Below are positions 43,018 to 53,851 of a DNA stretch of 64,000 bases, one piece after another. Origin of the DNA: Nitrosomonas cryotolerans ATCC 49181 (GTDB lineage Bacteria > Pseudomonadota > Gammaproteobacteria > Burkholderiales > Nitrosomonadaceae); contig NZ_FSRO01000001.1 of the NCBI RefSeq assembly GCF_900143275.1, positions 1 through 64,000 of the forward strand, read 5' to 3'. Every line of letters starts with the position of its first letter. Position 1 is the first letter of the stretch. The position numbers and the translations under genes were made by a program. The notes beneath the pieces are model-generated. The model did not search any database. It saw only the letters and a list, made by a program, of their open reading frames with translations, and was not told where the DNA came from.

Positions 43018-44310
43018 ATGAATCAGTTTCCGATAAAGCCTAGAACCAGTGCACATTTCCGCAGCAATCATACCCGCAATACGCTGGCGTTGATACTTGC
43101 GGGTGGACGCGGTAGTCGTTTGCATCAAATGACAGACTGGCGTTCTAAGCCGGCAGTTCCCTTTGGTGGCAAGTTCCGTATTATAGATTTCCCCCTTTCC
43201 AATTGCGTTAATTCAGGAGTCAGGCGTATTGGCGTTGTCACGCAATACAAGGCACAGAGCTTAATCCATCATATTCAGCATGGCTGGAGCTTCCTCGATG
43301 GGCGTTTTAAGGAATTTGTCGAGTTACTACCGGCACAGCAGCGAACCGAAGAAACCTGGTATCAAGGGACCGTCGATGCAATCTTCCAGAATCTGGATAT
43401 ATTACGCCGTCATGAAGCAAAATACGTATTGATTTTGGGCGGCGATCATATTTATAAGATGGATTATAGTCAGTTGTTAGCGGAACATGTAGAAAAAGAA
43501 GCGGATATGACGGTTGCTTGTTTAGAGATTCCGCTGGCTGAGGCTGATGCCTTTGGCGTAATGGGCATTAATGATGAGTGGCGCATTACCAGTTTTACTG
43601 AAAAACCCGCTAATCCGGTGTCAATCCCAGATCAACCAGATAAGGCGCTGGTCAGTATGGGTATTTATGTATTTAATGCTGGATTTCTTTATGATGAGTT
43701 GATTCGTGATCATGATAACCGTGAGTCATCTCATGATTTTGGTAAGGATTTGATTCCTTATTTAGTATCTCGTTATCGCGTATTTGCACATCGATTTTCA
43801 GATAGTTGTGTCAATATGGTTTCGGGCACTCCCTACTGGCGGGATGTTGGAACAATCGATGCTTACTGGGAAGCAAACCTTGATCTTACTACGGTCACTC
43901 CGGAACTGAATCTATATGATGAGGACTGGCCGATCTGGACATACCAGGAGCAATTACCACCTGCAAAATTTGTTTTTGATGATGACGATCGGCGCGGTCA
44001 GGCATTGGATGCAATGGTTTCAGGTGGCTGCATTATTAGTGGTGCGACGGTGCGTCGTTCATTGCTGTTTTCTCATGTGCAGGTATGTAGCCATAGCATC
44101 ATTGAAGATTCAGTCATTCTACCAAATGTCATAATTAATCGAAATGTACGTCTGCAGCGGGTTGTTGTAGAAAAGCACTGTATCCTTCCAGAGGGGTTGG
44201 TGGCCGGAGGCAATCCTGTAGAAGATCGCAAGCGATTTCATGTTACGGATAAAGGTGTTACGCTGATTTCTCCAGAAATGCTGGGACAGCGGATTCATCA
44301 TGTGCGCTAA
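43018..44310 (+). CDS. glgC: Glucose-1-phosphate adenylyltransferase
   Basis: GlgC makes ADP-glucose, the activated precursor and usual control point of bacterial glycogen synthesis. The 430-residue protein has LALILAGGRGSRL (from about 22) and SKPAVPFGGKFRIIDFPLSNC. Further blocks are GTVDAIFQN, GGDHIYKMDY, SFTEKPANP and the C-terminal beta-helix (SGGCIISGATVRRS, VVVEKHCILPEG). The first residues (about 1-20) probably belong to the allosteric N-terminus. It precedes the first GH57 gene by 33 bp. Confidence 0.97.
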   Translation: MNQFPIKPRTSAHFRSNHTRNTLALILAGGRGSRLHQMTDWRSKPAVPFGGKFRIIDFPLSNCVNSGVRRIGVVTQYKAQSLIHHIQHGWSFLDGRFKEFVELLPAQQRTEETWYQGTVDAIFQNLDILRRHEAKYVLILGGDHIYKMDYSQLLAEHVEKEADMTVACLEIPLAEADAFGVMGINDEWRITSFTEKPANPVSIPDQPDKALVSMGIYVFNAGFLYDELIRDHDNRESSHDFGKDLIPYLVSRYRVFAHRFSDSCVNMVSGTPYWRDVGTIDAYWEANLDLTTVTPELNLYDEDWPIWTYQEQLPPAKFVFDDDDRRGQALDAMVSGGCIISGATVRRSLLFSHVQVCSHSIIEDSVILPNVIINRNVRLQRVVVEKHCILPEGLVAGGNPVEDRKRFHVTDKGVTLISPEMLGQRIHHVR

Positions 44311-44343
44311 TTTTAGTAACGTTTTAAAATTATTGTTTTTCAT

Positions 44344-46050
44344 ATGAGTAAGCTAAATCTTGTTTTGCTGTGGCATATGCATCAGCCAGACTATCGAAAT
44401 TATGCGACTCAGGAATTTGTCTTGCCGTGGGTATATTTACACGCGATCAAGGATTATACGGATATGGCCTATCATCTGGAGAGACATTCGAAAATCCGTG
44501 CGATCGTAAATTTTGTTCCGGTATTGCTGGATCAGCTTGAAGACTACGCAGAACAGTTTTCTACACGACAGATACGTGATCCATTACTGCGGTTGTTGGC
44601 GACACCTGATCTCGATCATCTTTCTATGAAGGATCGCTTGCATGTGTTCAATAGCTGTTTTTTAAACGATCATCATACGATGCTGCAGCCATATCCGGCT
44701 TATAAGCGCCTACATAATTTGTACGGAATACTTAGCAAACGTGGCGAGGGTGAGCTAACCTATTTCTCAGGCCAATATTTGGCGGATTTACTGGTATGGT
44801 ATCACCTGGCATGGACGGGCGAGAGCGTACGAAGAAATAACGAAATTGTTATGCGGCTGATGGCCAAAAGCGAAAGATTTAGTTATGCAGATAGGATCCA
44901 ATTATTCGATTTGATTGGTGATCTGCTCCAGGGACTGATTCCACGTTATCGCAAACTGGCTGAATCGGGTCAGATTGAATTATCGACTACGCCCCATTAT
45001 CATCCCTTAGCGCCGTTGCTGATTGATTTTTCTTCTGCTCGTGACAGTATGCCTAATGCAGTTTTACCTGTGAGCGCTGTTTATCCAGGGGGACGCAATC
45101 GGGTTGCATTCCATCTGGCCTCGGCGATCAGGACTCATATTCAGCGCTTTAATGAAAAACCGACAGGTATATGGCCGGCTGAAGGCGCTGTTTCAATTCC
45201 CTTGCTTAATATTATGGCAGAGCAGAATTGCCGATGGAGTGCAAGTGGTGAGGGTGTACTGATAAATAGTTTACGTCAATTATATTCCGATGAGGCGATG
45301 CCGGACCGGAGTGATTATCTTTATCGCCCCTATCGGATCAGTGGGGAAGCGAGCGAAGTGACTCTTTTCTTTCGTGACGATAGATTATCCGACATGATTG
45401 GCTTTGAATATTCGAAATGGCACGGACGCGATGCGGCTGAGAATTTTATACAGTCTCTGGAGCAAATCGGCCATAGCGCATCATCTGGAGCAAACCCAAT
45501 TGTGAGTATTATTCTGGATGGTGAAAATGCCTGGGAGTCATATCCCTATAATGGTTTTTATTTTCTTGATGACCTTTATAGCTTACTGGATAACCATGCG
45601 GATATTCGTACTATTACCTATCGTGACTATATTGGCTCTCCTGAATGTGTAAAGTGTATCTTCACCTTGCCGACATTGATCGCAGGTAGTTGGGTATATG
45701 GTACGTTTTCTACTTGGATTGGAGAACAGGACAAGAATTGTGCGTGGGATATGCTGTGTGCAGCCAAGCGGAGTTATGAGTTGGCCATGGAAAGTGATCG
45801 ATTGACAGCGAACGAAAAAACCGAAGCAGGCCGGCAGCTTGCTTCCTGTGAAAGTTCCGATTGGTTCTGGTGGTTTGGTGATTATAATCCGGCTTATGCG
45901 GTGGCTAGTTTTGATCAGCTGTTTCGGCATAACCTGATCAATCTCTATCAGTTACTAAAATTACCCATACCCGCGACAATATTTGAACCCATCAGCCAGG
46001 GGGGCGACCTTGAAACCAGTGGTACGATGCGGCGATCTTCTTTGGAATAA
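44344..46050 (+). CDS. GH57 family glycoside hydrolase
   Basis: The 568-residue protein starts LNLVLLWHMHQPDYRN, the GH57 hallmark, and carries the probable nucleophile Glu in GIWPAEGAVSIPLLNIM and the acid in IILDGENAWESYPYNG. GH57 members act as alpha-amylases, amylopullulanases, branching enzymes or transferases. The AEGAVS and DGENAWE motifs fit the amylase/amylopullulanase-like group best, but the exact activity cannot be fixed. No signal peptide, so it should act on intracellular glucan together with GlgP and the next GH57 enzyme. Confidence 0.9.
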   Translation: MSKLNLVLLWHMHQPDYRNYATQEFVLPWVYLHAIKDYTDMAYHLERHSKIRAIVNFVPVLLDQLEDYAEQFSTRQIRDPLLRLLATPDLDHLSMKDRLHVFNSCFLNDHHTMLQPYPAYKRLHNLYGILSKRGEGELTYFSGQYLADLLVWYHLAWTGESVRRNNEIVMRLMAKSERFSYADRIQLFDLIGDLLQGLIPRYRKLAESGQIELSTTPHYHPLAPLLIDFSSARDSMPNAVLPVSAVYPGGRNRVAFHLASAIRTHIQRFNEKPTGIWPAEGAVSIPLLNIMAEQNCRWSASGEGVLINSLRQLYSDEAMPDRSDYLYRPYRISGEASEVTLFFRDDRLSDMIGFEYSKWHGRDAAENFIQSLEQIGHSASSGANPIVSIILDGENAWESYPYNGFYFLDDLYSLLDNHADIRTITYRDYIGSPECVKCIFTLPTLIAGSWVYGTFSTWIGEQDKNCAWDMLCAAKRSYELAMESDRLTANEKTEAGRQLASCESSDWFWWFGDYNPAYAVASFDQLFRHNLINLYQLLKLPIPATIFEPISQGGDLETSGTMRRSSLE

Positions 46051-46144
46051 AATTTTTGTGACAATGTAAAAGGCATTACCCGGATGTAAAATTCTTTAAT
46101 TATCGGGATTCTGATTATCATGAAAGTATTTCTGGAATAACCGA

Positions 46145-48175
46145 ATGCCTCAGCGCGTATCCCTACTTTTTGGTGTACATGCACATCAACCTGTCGGAAA
46201 TTTTCCTGCAGTGCTGGATGATGCTCACCTGCGCTGCTATAAGCCTTTTCTGCATGTACTTTATCGTTATCCAGATTTTCATTTTGCCGTCCATTTTTCT
46301 GGCTGGCTACTGGATTATTTGCTACTCCATTATCCTGAAGATATGGCATTGTTGCGAGAAATGGTGGCGCGAAACCAAGTCGAATTATTTGGTGCTGGAG
46401 ACACGGAACCCGTGCTGGCAGTTATTCCAAGCCGCGACCGTATTGGGCAAATCGAAACTCTTTCTAACAAACTGGCTGTAAAATTAGGACAACGTCCCCA
46501 AGGTGCGTGGTTAACAGAACGCGTGTGGGAATCAGCGGTTGTTCCCACATTAGCTGATTGTGGTATTCGTTATGTCATTGTGGATGACTATCATTTTCTT
46601 TGTGCCGGGAAAGCAATTTCCGAATTAAATGGTTACTTCACCACGGAAGAAAATGCCCGCACGCTGGACTTGTTTCCCATTTCCGAATCTCTACGCTACA
46701 AACTTCCCTTTTCGACTGTTGACGATTCGATCGCGTATCTTGAGTCTCTGGCAGATAACAGGGCAGTCAATAACCGTATTGCGGCAATTTATTTTGATGA
46801 TATTGAAAAATTTGGTATCTGGCCAGAAACGTATCAGTGGGTATACGAAAAAAATTGGCTAGAGCTATTTATTCAAGGGGTGTTGGCTTCATCAAAAATT
46901 TGCACCCGGCATTATCGAGATTTCCATGCTGCTGAGAAAACACGAGGTATTATTTATCTTCCTACAACATCTTATATCGAAATGAATGCATGGACACTGC
47001 CTGTCGAAGCCGCTAATGCATATACCGATCTGGTTCAGAAAGTTAAGACCTGGGGCTGGTATGAACACAAAAAAGCTTTTTTGCGTGGGGGTATTTGGAA
47101 AAACTTTTTCTCGCGCTATCCGGAATCCAATTGGATGCATAAGCGCATGCTGGGGCTTTCTTCGCGTCTAGCCATGTTACCAGAAGGATATCGTACACCT
47201 GCAATGTTGGAAAAACTATATAAATCCCAGGCTAATGACGCCTACTGGCATGGTTTGTTTGGTGGTTTGTATCTGCCTCACTTACGCCGTGCGGTATACA
47301 AAAGTTTGCTTGAACTGGAAGCAATGTTGGATACGCATATGCCCCGTCCATCTTGTTTTATGGAAGATACCGATCTTGACGGAGTGGAAGAAGTCTACTT
47401 ACAGAACGGGGTCCTTCAGATAGTTTTAAAGCTTGATCATAATGCCAGTATTTGTGAACTGGATGCTTATTCATTAAATCATAATTTTGGCGACACATTA
47501 CGACGTCAAGTTGAGCATTATTATGAAAAGCTATTACCAGGTGAAAATATGATTTCCGGTCAAGCAGTTGAGGGTATTGCTTCAGCGCATGACCGGGTAA
47601 ATTTTAAACATAAGATTGATGCGATAGATATTGAGCCAGATAGTTACGCTCAAGGCTTGTTTATTGATCGTCTGGATGATGTATTGATAAGCTACCGGTA
47701 CGAAGATCCAGTCATTGAGGATAACGGTTTCTTAATAAAAAATACTGCGCTGAATATCAATAAAGCAGTGGCATTATTTGATAATCAATTACAGATTTCA
47801 TACCGCTTTTCGGGAAACAGAGGAAATATATTCAGTACCGAAATTAATCTGGCTATGCCTAGTTGTGATGGCATGGGAGGGCGTTATATTTACCAGGAAA
47901 AAATACCGTGTGGTTTTGGTCAATGGCTTGAGTTGCAGCATGTAGATGAGATCATGCTGGATGATGATACATTAGGTGGGTATCTATTATTAAAGACGTC
48001 ATCTCCTGTGATGTTACAGGGTCAGCCCCAATTTTCGGTTTCACAATCTGAGAGTGGGTTTGAAAAAATTATGCAGGCTGTAAGGCTGCGTTTGGAATGG
48101 CCAGTGAGCACTGAAGAACTGATTATTACGCTAATGATCAGTGCAAGAGAAGCCACTGAATGCGGTGACGAGTAG
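46145..48175 (+). CDS. GH57 4-alpha-glucanotransferase-like enzyme
   Basis: The 676-residue protein starts VSLLFGVHAHQPVGNFPAVL with the nucleophile Glu in GAWLTERVWES and the acid Asp in AIYFDDIEKFGIWPET. Then come the DUF1925-like module (QANDAYWHGLFGGLYLPHLR) and a DUF1926-like beta domain. This is the domain order of archaeal/thermophile-type 4-alpha-glucanotransferases, which move malto-oligosaccharide units between chains. It follows the other GH57 gene in the same direction by 94 bp. It may replace MalQ/GlgX, which are absent here. No export signal. Confidence 0.9.
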   Translation: MPQRVSLLFGVHAHQPVGNFPAVLDDAHLRCYKPFLHVLYRYPDFHFAVHFSGWLLDYLLLHYPEDMALLREMVARNQVELFGAGDTEPVLAVIPSRDRIGQIETLSNKLAVKLGQRPQGAWLTERVWESAVVPTLADCGIRYVIVDDYHFLCAGKAISELNGYFTTEENARTLDLFPISESLRYKLPFSTVDDSIAYLESLADNRAVNNRIAAIYFDDIEKFGIWPETYQWVYEKNWLELFIQGVLASSKICTRHYRDFHAAEKTRGIIYLPTTSYIEMNAWTLPVEAANAYTDLVQKVKTWGWYEHKKAFLRGGIWKNFFSRYPESNWMHKRMLGLSSRLAMLPEGYRTPAMLEKLYKSQANDAYWHGLFGGLYLPHLRRAVYKSLLELEAMLDTHMPRPSCFMEDTDLDGVEEVYLQNGVLQIVLKLDHNASICELDAYSLNHNFGDTLRRQVEHYYEKLLPGENMISGQAVEGIASAHDRVNFKHKIDAIDIEPDSYAQGLFIDRLDDVLISYRYEDPVIEDNGFLIKNTALNINKAVALFDNQLQISYRFSGNRGNIFSTEINLAMPSCDGMGGRYIYQEKIPCGFGQWLELQHVDEIMLDDDTLGGYLLLKTSSPVMLQGQPQFSVSQSESGFEKIMQAVRLRLEWPVSTEELIITLMISAREATECGDE

Positions 48176-48359
48176 TGTATAAAATTAAACAAAAATACCA
48201 GAATCGATTTTTTTGTTTTCTGTTATGAGTATGAGAACGGCCATTTTTTATCTGTAGGCTTATTTTATTTTTAGAACTTTCCTGTTGTATTGACTTCTAA
48301 TTAGATAGTAATGCAATAAGTAGGGGTTTTTCATATTTTTTCATTAGAGGAGAGAAGGA

Positions 48360-48797
48360 ATGATATCCGATAAAAAAGAGATGATTTTAATGTCAGTCAG
48401 TATTTTTTTTATGCTGGTATTAATCTCTATACCTGTTTCCGCTGAGACGAATCTTTCATTCAATACCGCACAATCTCCGACCGAGAATTATTTATTAGCT
48501 TATGCTGATAAAACCGAAACAGGCGATGAAAGCTCGCATGGTAGTCGTGACAGCGTGGTGGAGCCAGGCGAGAAGCATAAGTATTCTGGTAAGTGTTCTG
48601 GCATGTCCAGAGTAGACCTCGATAAAGATGGGAAAATCAGTAAAAAAGAATTTATGCAGCATCATGAACGAATGTTTGAAAAAAAGGATATCAATAAAGA
48701 TGGTTTTATCGATAAAGAGGAAAGCCGTAAAATGATGCACCATAAGCATAAGCATGGACATATGGGTGATAAAACGCAAGGAGATATGGAGCAATAA
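48360..48797 (+). CDS. Secreted EF-hand protein
   Basis: The 145-residue protein has an N-terminal hydrophobic segment (MSVSIFFMLVLISIPVSA from about residue 11) and two calcium-binding EF-hand loops, DLDKDGKISKKEF and DINKDGFIDKEES. A His/Met/Lys-rich tail (MMHHKHKHGHMGDKT) ends it. It is probably periplasmic and binds calcium, perhaps other metals through the His tail. The ribosome binding site GAGGAGAGAAGGA supports ATG 48360. No linked partner. Confidence 0.8.
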   Translation: MISDKKEMILMSVSIFFMLVLISIPVSAETNLSFNTAQSPTENYLLAYADKTETGDESSHGSRDSVVEPGEKHKYSGKCSGMSRVDLDKDGKISKKEFMQHHERMFEKKDINKDGFIDKEESRKMMHHKHKHGHMGDKTQGDMEQ

Positions 48798-48914
48798 TGC
48801 TAGAAAAATATTTGCTTTAAATTAATCCGGTATCAAACACAAGAATAAGGTTTTCAGTATGGTTAAAATTTTCTATACTGAAGGTCTTATTCAGTAATAA
48901 TCTTCGTTGAGCCC

Positions 48915-50180
48915 TTGAAATTTATTCACGCTGCTGATATTCATCTGGATAGCCCGCTTTCAGGACTGGCTATGTATCAGAATATTCCGATTGAGCTTTT
49001 ACGCACAGCGACTCGGGATGCTTTTACTAACCTGGTTAACGAAGCAATAGAGGAAGCCGTTGATTTTCTGATTATTGCCGGGGATCTCTACGATGGCGCC
49101 TGGAAAGATTACAACACCGGTTTTTATTTTTCGCGTGAAATGGGGCGGCTCGATCAGGCTGGGATTCCTGTTTATCTATTATTTGGTAACCATGATGCTG
49201 AAAGCGAAATAACCAAGCGTCTGTTATTACCACCTAACGTGCATCAATTCGAATCGCGTAAGCCAACTACCTTCCAAATAGAAAAAATACAGGTTGCATT
49301 GCATGGTCGGAGTTTTAGAGAGGTTGCAACGACAGAGAATCTGGCGGTTACTTATCCAGATCCTGTTCCCGGATGGCTTAATATCGGTGTGCTTCATACG
49401 GCGTTGGAAGGCAATGCAGCCCATGCGCATTATGCGCCTTGCTCGTTAGCTGAGTTATCGGCTAAAGGTTATCATTATTGGGCTCTGGGTCATGTACATG
49501 AGTATGCGATTTTGCAGCGCGATCCGTGCTGGATTGTTTTTCCCGGTAATCTTCAAGGAAGACATAGTCGTGAGACAGGCTCTAAAGGTGCCGTGCTTGT
49601 GACAGCTGATGAAACGGGCATTGTGTCAGTTGAGCGTTTGTTAGTTGATGTTTTGAGATGGCATCATATGGATATCGATATCAGCGAACTTCATTCGCTT
49701 GAAGATGTTGTCCGATTTACGGGTCGAGAGTTTCAGCAATTGATTGTTGAGAATCAGGAGGACAAACCCATCACAGTCCGGCTCACTTTCTTTGGTAAAA
49801 CCGCTGCTCATGGTGAACTTTTTGGTATGGAAACTCATCTTAGAGCAGAAATTATCGGTCAGGCTGAGGCGATGGGTCTTGATAAGCTGTTTATTGAGAA
49901 GGTACGCATTGAGACGCAGCCTGTTGTAACCGCGAGCGAGATCAAAGCTCGCGCTGATGCAATTGCAGATTTGCAGGTCTTATTGGAAGCAGCAACCTCT
50001 GATCAGTCATTCCTAGAAGACCTGGGGAAAGAATTACAATTCCTGGCAGGAAAAGTCCCTTATGAACTGATTGAAACCGTTCCTATTCTAAAGGATGTCC
50101 GCGATGGTAATCTGGTGCAGATAATAGAAACGGTTTCACCTGGATTGGTTGCTTATGTGACCAGTACAAATCAGGATTAA
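48915..50180 (+). CDS. SbcD/YhaO-like DNA repair nuclease
   Basis: The 421-residue calcineurin-like phosphoesterase has the five metal-binding motifs in order: DIHLD, AGDLYDG, FGNHDAE, VLHTALEG and GHVHEYA. This is the SbcD/Mre11 set. The C-terminal half matches the YhaO branch rather than E. coli SbcD. Start is TTG 48915. It precedes the YhaN-like ATPase by 5 bp, so the two form a nuclease-ATPase pair acting on DNA ends or hairpins. Confidence 0.92.
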   Translation: MKFIHAADIHLDSPLSGLAMYQNIPIELLRTATRDAFTNLVNEAIEEAVDFLIIAGDLYDGAWKDYNTGFYFSREMGRLDQAGIPVYLLFGNHDAESEITKRLLLPPNVHQFESRKPTTFQIEKIQVALHGRSFREVATTENLAVTYPDPVPGWLNIGVLHTALEGNAAHAHYAPCSLAELSAKGYHYWALGHVHEYAILQRDPCWIVFPGNLQGRHSRETGSKGAVLVTADETGIVSVERLLVDVLRWHHMDIDISELHSLEDVVRFTGREFQQLIVENQEDKPITVRLTFFGKTAAHGELFGMETHLRAEIIGQAEAMGLDKLFIEKVRIETQPVVTASEIKARADAIADLQVLLEAATSDQSFLEDLGKELQFLAGKVPYELIETVPILKDVRDGNLVQIIETVSPGLVAYVTSTNQD

Positions 50181-50185
50181 GTCGG

Positions 50186-53100
50186 GTGCGTATTAGCCGG
50201 CTTGATTTGTTGCGTTATGGAAAATTTACGGATTATTCCATTTCACTGCCCAAATCAACACAAGATTTTCATTTAATAATTGGGCCAAACGAAGCAGGTA
50301 AATCAACGATCCGCAGTGCTATTCTTGATTTACTGTTTGAGATTGAAACGCGTTCCGCTTATAACTTCTTACATCCCTATAGTGAGATGAAACTAGGTGC
50401 ACTGATTGAGAATGAGGATCAATGCCTTGATTTTTATCGAACAAAAGCCAGAAAACAATCCTTGTTTTGCTCGATCAGCGATACTGTATTGCCACAGGAT
50501 AAACTGATTGATTTTATGGGTACGACGGATCGTTTGTTCTTTGATCAGATGTTTGGGTTAGACCATGAAAAATTGGTATCTGGCGGGAATGAAATTCTTC
50601 ATGCGGCTAACGATGTCGGTCAGATTCTTTTTCAGGCAGCGGCCGGCATCGGTAGTTTGGGAAAGGCACGTGATGCTCTGGTATTAGAAGCGGATAAGCT
50701 TTGGGCGCGCCGTAAATCAGGGGAACGCGCATACTATGTTGCGAATGATGCGCTGATTCAGGCAGAAGCTGAATTGAAGCAAACTACTGTTCGAGCAAAA
50801 GATTGGATAGCAGCACAAGCTAGCGTGACACAGTGGGAACAGGCACTCGCTCAATCTCAACAACAATATCGAATACAGGATGCGGAACAGGTTCGCCTGG
50901 AGCGAATTCGTCGCGTTGAATCCACCTTGATGGCATTGCAGGAACAAGAGTTTGAACTTGAGAAATTGGGTGAAGTCATTGTGTTGCCATCTGATGTTGC
51001 TCAGCAACTGGTAGCGATGGAGCTGGAATTTGATAAAGCCAATCAGGAGTATACCTTTCATAAAAAACATAGGGATAGCATACATAGCCAGTTAAAAGAT
51101 ATTCGGCCGGATGAAAGTCTGCTCAAGTCAGAAATGGATATTCAGATGCTCATCGAGCGTTGGCAGCAGATTCAGCATTACGAAGCAGAGATTATAAAAA
51201 AGCAGGAGGAAATCAAAATATCTTGGCAGCAGATTGAAGGATTGGTGCATCAGCTAGGTTGGCCATTAGAAAATGGAAGACGGTTGGCAGAGCGATTACC
51301 CGCCTTACCGATCAGAACAACCATTACGAAATTACTAAAACATTATGATGTGCTGGAACAAGCGGAATATACTGCCGAAAAAGCCGTTAAAGATAAGCTG
51401 AGGGAAGTTCAATTATTTGATGAGCAGATTGCGTTGCTTCCTGATGCACCGATTTCGACTGATTTGCGTGTAGCGCTGGCAGCAGCAGATCAACTGGGTG
51501 ATTCACGCACTTTTTCAAGGCGCCTGGAATCCCAGGCGAACAAGGCAAACCTTGAGTTTAGGTCGGCTCAGACTGGGTTGGGGCCTTGGCATTTAGAAAT
51601 GGAAACATTACGTAATCTTACGTTGCCTTCGGCAGAACGGATTGTGCATCTTCAACGGCGACAAGCCAGTTATGAAGCATCAGTTGCTACTTTGCTGGAA
51701 CGGCTGGCAGAAATGAATGCCGGTATTCAAAATCAGAATCTTGAAATTACACAATACTGTCGGTTACATCATCCCATTACCCCGGAAAAACTCATTGCCG
51801 CTCGTGATGCCCGTGATGCAATTTGGGCATCTATCAAATCGGGTGTTATTTCACCATTGGAAGCCGCTGTCGATTATGAAGCCAGGATCTGTGATGCCGA
51901 TATGGTTGCCGATCAGCGTTATGAAAAAGCACAAGAAGCCAGTGCGTTACAATCTAAATTGGATAACCTGCAACGCATGCAGCAACAAAAGACAGATCTG
52001 CAAGCACGTATTGATGTTAACCAGGATGCATTATCGGCAGTACAGAATGAATGGGCCATGATTGCAAAAGAGCTGGGCTTAGCAACGATATCGTTGTTGG
52101 ATATTGATGCCTGGTTGCAGGCCAGGACGCAGGTACTGCGCGCATTCGATGATGCCACGGAAGCAAAGTGTGAATTGGCAATGTTGAAGCAAGATGAAGC
52201 AGAAATTAAATCAACCTTACTGAAAGGCATGATCAAAAGTGAGATAAAAGCCGATGCTTCTATTCCCTTACCAGCACTTGTAGGTATGGCTAAAAGATTC
52301 ATTGAAAATGCGGTGGAATCTCAAACAAGACGTGATGAATTGATTCGGCAGCGTGAAAAAACCAAGCTTGCTATCGCTGGTTTGGAAGAAAAAGCGCTGA
52401 CTGCACAAGCTGAGCTGAGTACATGGAAAGCTAATTGGCATAAAAATCTGGCACTGGCCAATCTTCCGGCCGATACTGATATTGGTGCAGTTGAGGGTGC
52501 CTTACTGCTATTCAATAAGATTGAAGAAAAACTACATACGATTGACGTATCGCAAAAGGAACAGATCGACATCATGCGTGCTGAGCTCAGTGATTTTGAG
52601 CAAAGGGTAACAGCATTCATGTTGATTGTTGCGCCACATTCAAAGCAAACATTAGTGATGCCCATGCTAACGGAACTCGCATCACAATTAGATAAGGCAA
52701 AATCTGAGCAGAAAGAATTTAATCGGTTGCTACGCGAAGGTGCTTCTTTTGAAGAAAAATTAAATATAGCGCAGATTAGAATTAATAATACGCAGGCAGA
52801 GATTCAGTCATTATTAAAACAGGCTAAGGTAACTACGATCGATGAGCTTAAGGATGCTATTCAGCGCTCGAATAGTTGGCGTAGACTAAACGAATTGATA
52901 ATAACCGCAAAAGAAACATTATCGAAGAATAGTGATGGCTTGACACGAGCGCAACTGGAAGCGGAATTACAATCAGCAGAGATTTCACAAATACCTGGCA
53001 TGTTGTCTGAATTAGCCAATCAGAAAGAAGCGCTCATGCAAGAACACACGAGCTGTTCAGCCAATCTTGCGACCGCAAAAGAAAAGCTTTCGGCGATCGG

Positions 53101-53647
53101 CGGACAAGACGAGGCCGCGCGTGCGGAATCACAGCGTCAGGCTGCACTGGCCAGAATGGGACATGCTGCTGAGCGTTACATCAAAGTATATACCAGTGCG
53201 AGGTTATTGCGTTGGGCAATCGATCGATACCGGGAAACAAAGCAAGGGCCCATGCTTGTACGCGCCAGCCGGATTTTTTCCATGTTAACGCGCGGATCGT
53301 TCAAAAAGCTGGTTGTCGATTTCGATACACAGCCGCTGACATTGGATGGGCAACGTGCTGATGGAACCATTGTTGGTATTTCAGGTATGAGTGATGGTAC
53401 GCGTGACCAGCTCTATCTGGCGTTACGATTGGCTGCACTGGAGCTTCATCTGGAACAAACAAAACCGCTTCCCTTCATTGCGGATGACTTATTCATTAAT
53501 TATGACGATAAACGTGCAACAGCGGGTTTTGAAGTGCTAGCAAGCTTGTCAGAAAAAATGCAGGTTATTTTCTTGAGTCATCATCATCATTTGGTTCCCG
53601 TTGTGCAGGCTGTATTTGGAAAACGGGTAAATATTGCCAGCTTGTAA
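50186..53647 (+). CDS. SbcC/YhaN-like AAA family SMC-type ATPase
   Basis: The 1153-residue protein has Walker A GPNEAGKSTIRSAI (residues 33-46), a long coiled-coil body (about 180-970) with Gln/Glu/Ala-rich heptads, and a C-terminal ABC half with signature GMSDGTRDQLYLALRLAAL and Walker B LPFIADDLFINYDD. GTG 50186 is used. It is the partner of the YhaO-like nuclease 5 bp upstream. No CXXC zinc hook is seen in the coiled coil, which distinguishes it from Rad50 and classical SbcC. Confidence 0.9.
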   Translation: MRISRLDLLRYGKFTDYSISLPKSTQDFHLIIGPNEAGKSTIRSAILDLLFEIETRSAYNFLHPYSEMKLGALIENEDQCLDFYRTKARKQSLFCSISDTVLPQDKLIDFMGTTDRLFFDQMFGLDHEKLVSGGNEILHAANDVGQILFQAAAGIGSLGKARDALVLEADKLWARRKSGERAYYVANDALIQAEAELKQTTVRAKDWIAAQASVTQWEQALAQSQQQYRIQDAEQVRLERIRRVESTLMALQEQEFELEKLGEVIVLPSDVAQQLVAMELEFDKANQEYTFHKKHRDSIHSQLKDIRPDESLLKSEMDIQMLIERWQQIQHYEAEIIKKQEEIKISWQQIEGLVHQLGWPLENGRRLAERLPALPIRTTITKLLKHYDVLEQAEYTAEKAVKDKLREVQLFDEQIALLPDAPISTDLRVALAAADQLGDSRTFSRRLESQANKANLEFRSAQTGLGPWHLEMETLRNLTLPSAERIVHLQRRQASYEASVATLLERLAEMNAGIQNQNLEITQYCRLHHPITPEKLIAARDARDAIWASIKSGVISPLEAAVDYEARICDADMVADQRYEKAQEASALQSKLDNLQRMQQQKTDLQARIDVNQDALSAVQNEWAMIAKELGLATISLLDIDAWLQARTQVLRAFDDATEAKCELAMLKQDEAEIKSTLLKGMIKSEIKADASIPLPALVGMAKRFIENAVESQTRRDELIRQREKTKLAIAGLEEKALTAQAELSTWKANWHKNLALANLPADTDIGAVEGALLLFNKIEEKLHTIDVSQKEQIDIMRAELSDFEQRVTAFMLIVAPHSKQTLVMPMLTELASQLDKAKSEQKEFNRLLREGASFEEKLNIAQIRINNTQAEIQSLLKQAKVTTIDELKDAIQRSNSWRRLNELIITAKETLSKNSDGLTRAQLEAELQSAEISQIPGMLSELANQKEALMQEHTSCSANLATAKEKLSAIGGQDEAARAESQRQAALARMGHAAERYIKVYTSARLLRWAIDRYRETKQGPMLVRASRIFSMLTRGSFKKLVVDFDTQPLTLDGQRADGTIVGISGMSDGTRDQLYLALRLAALELHLEQTKPLPFIADDLFINYDDKRATAGFEVLASLSEKMQVIFLSHHHHLVPVVQAVFGKRVNIASL

Positions 53648-53851
53648 ACATCTGGCTTAATCTATAATGAATTCTAATTTATTGATTTTAATAAATAAGT
53701 TGAAATTATGGAAAGCAGTATTTCTGATCGAATTTCCGTACAACCGCCACTCCAGCCAAATAATGTATCGCTCTCTGGGTAAACACCTCATGACTGCACT
53801 ATCTAATCGGATAATAGTGCATGCAAGTCAAATATTACTGATAGACGATTT

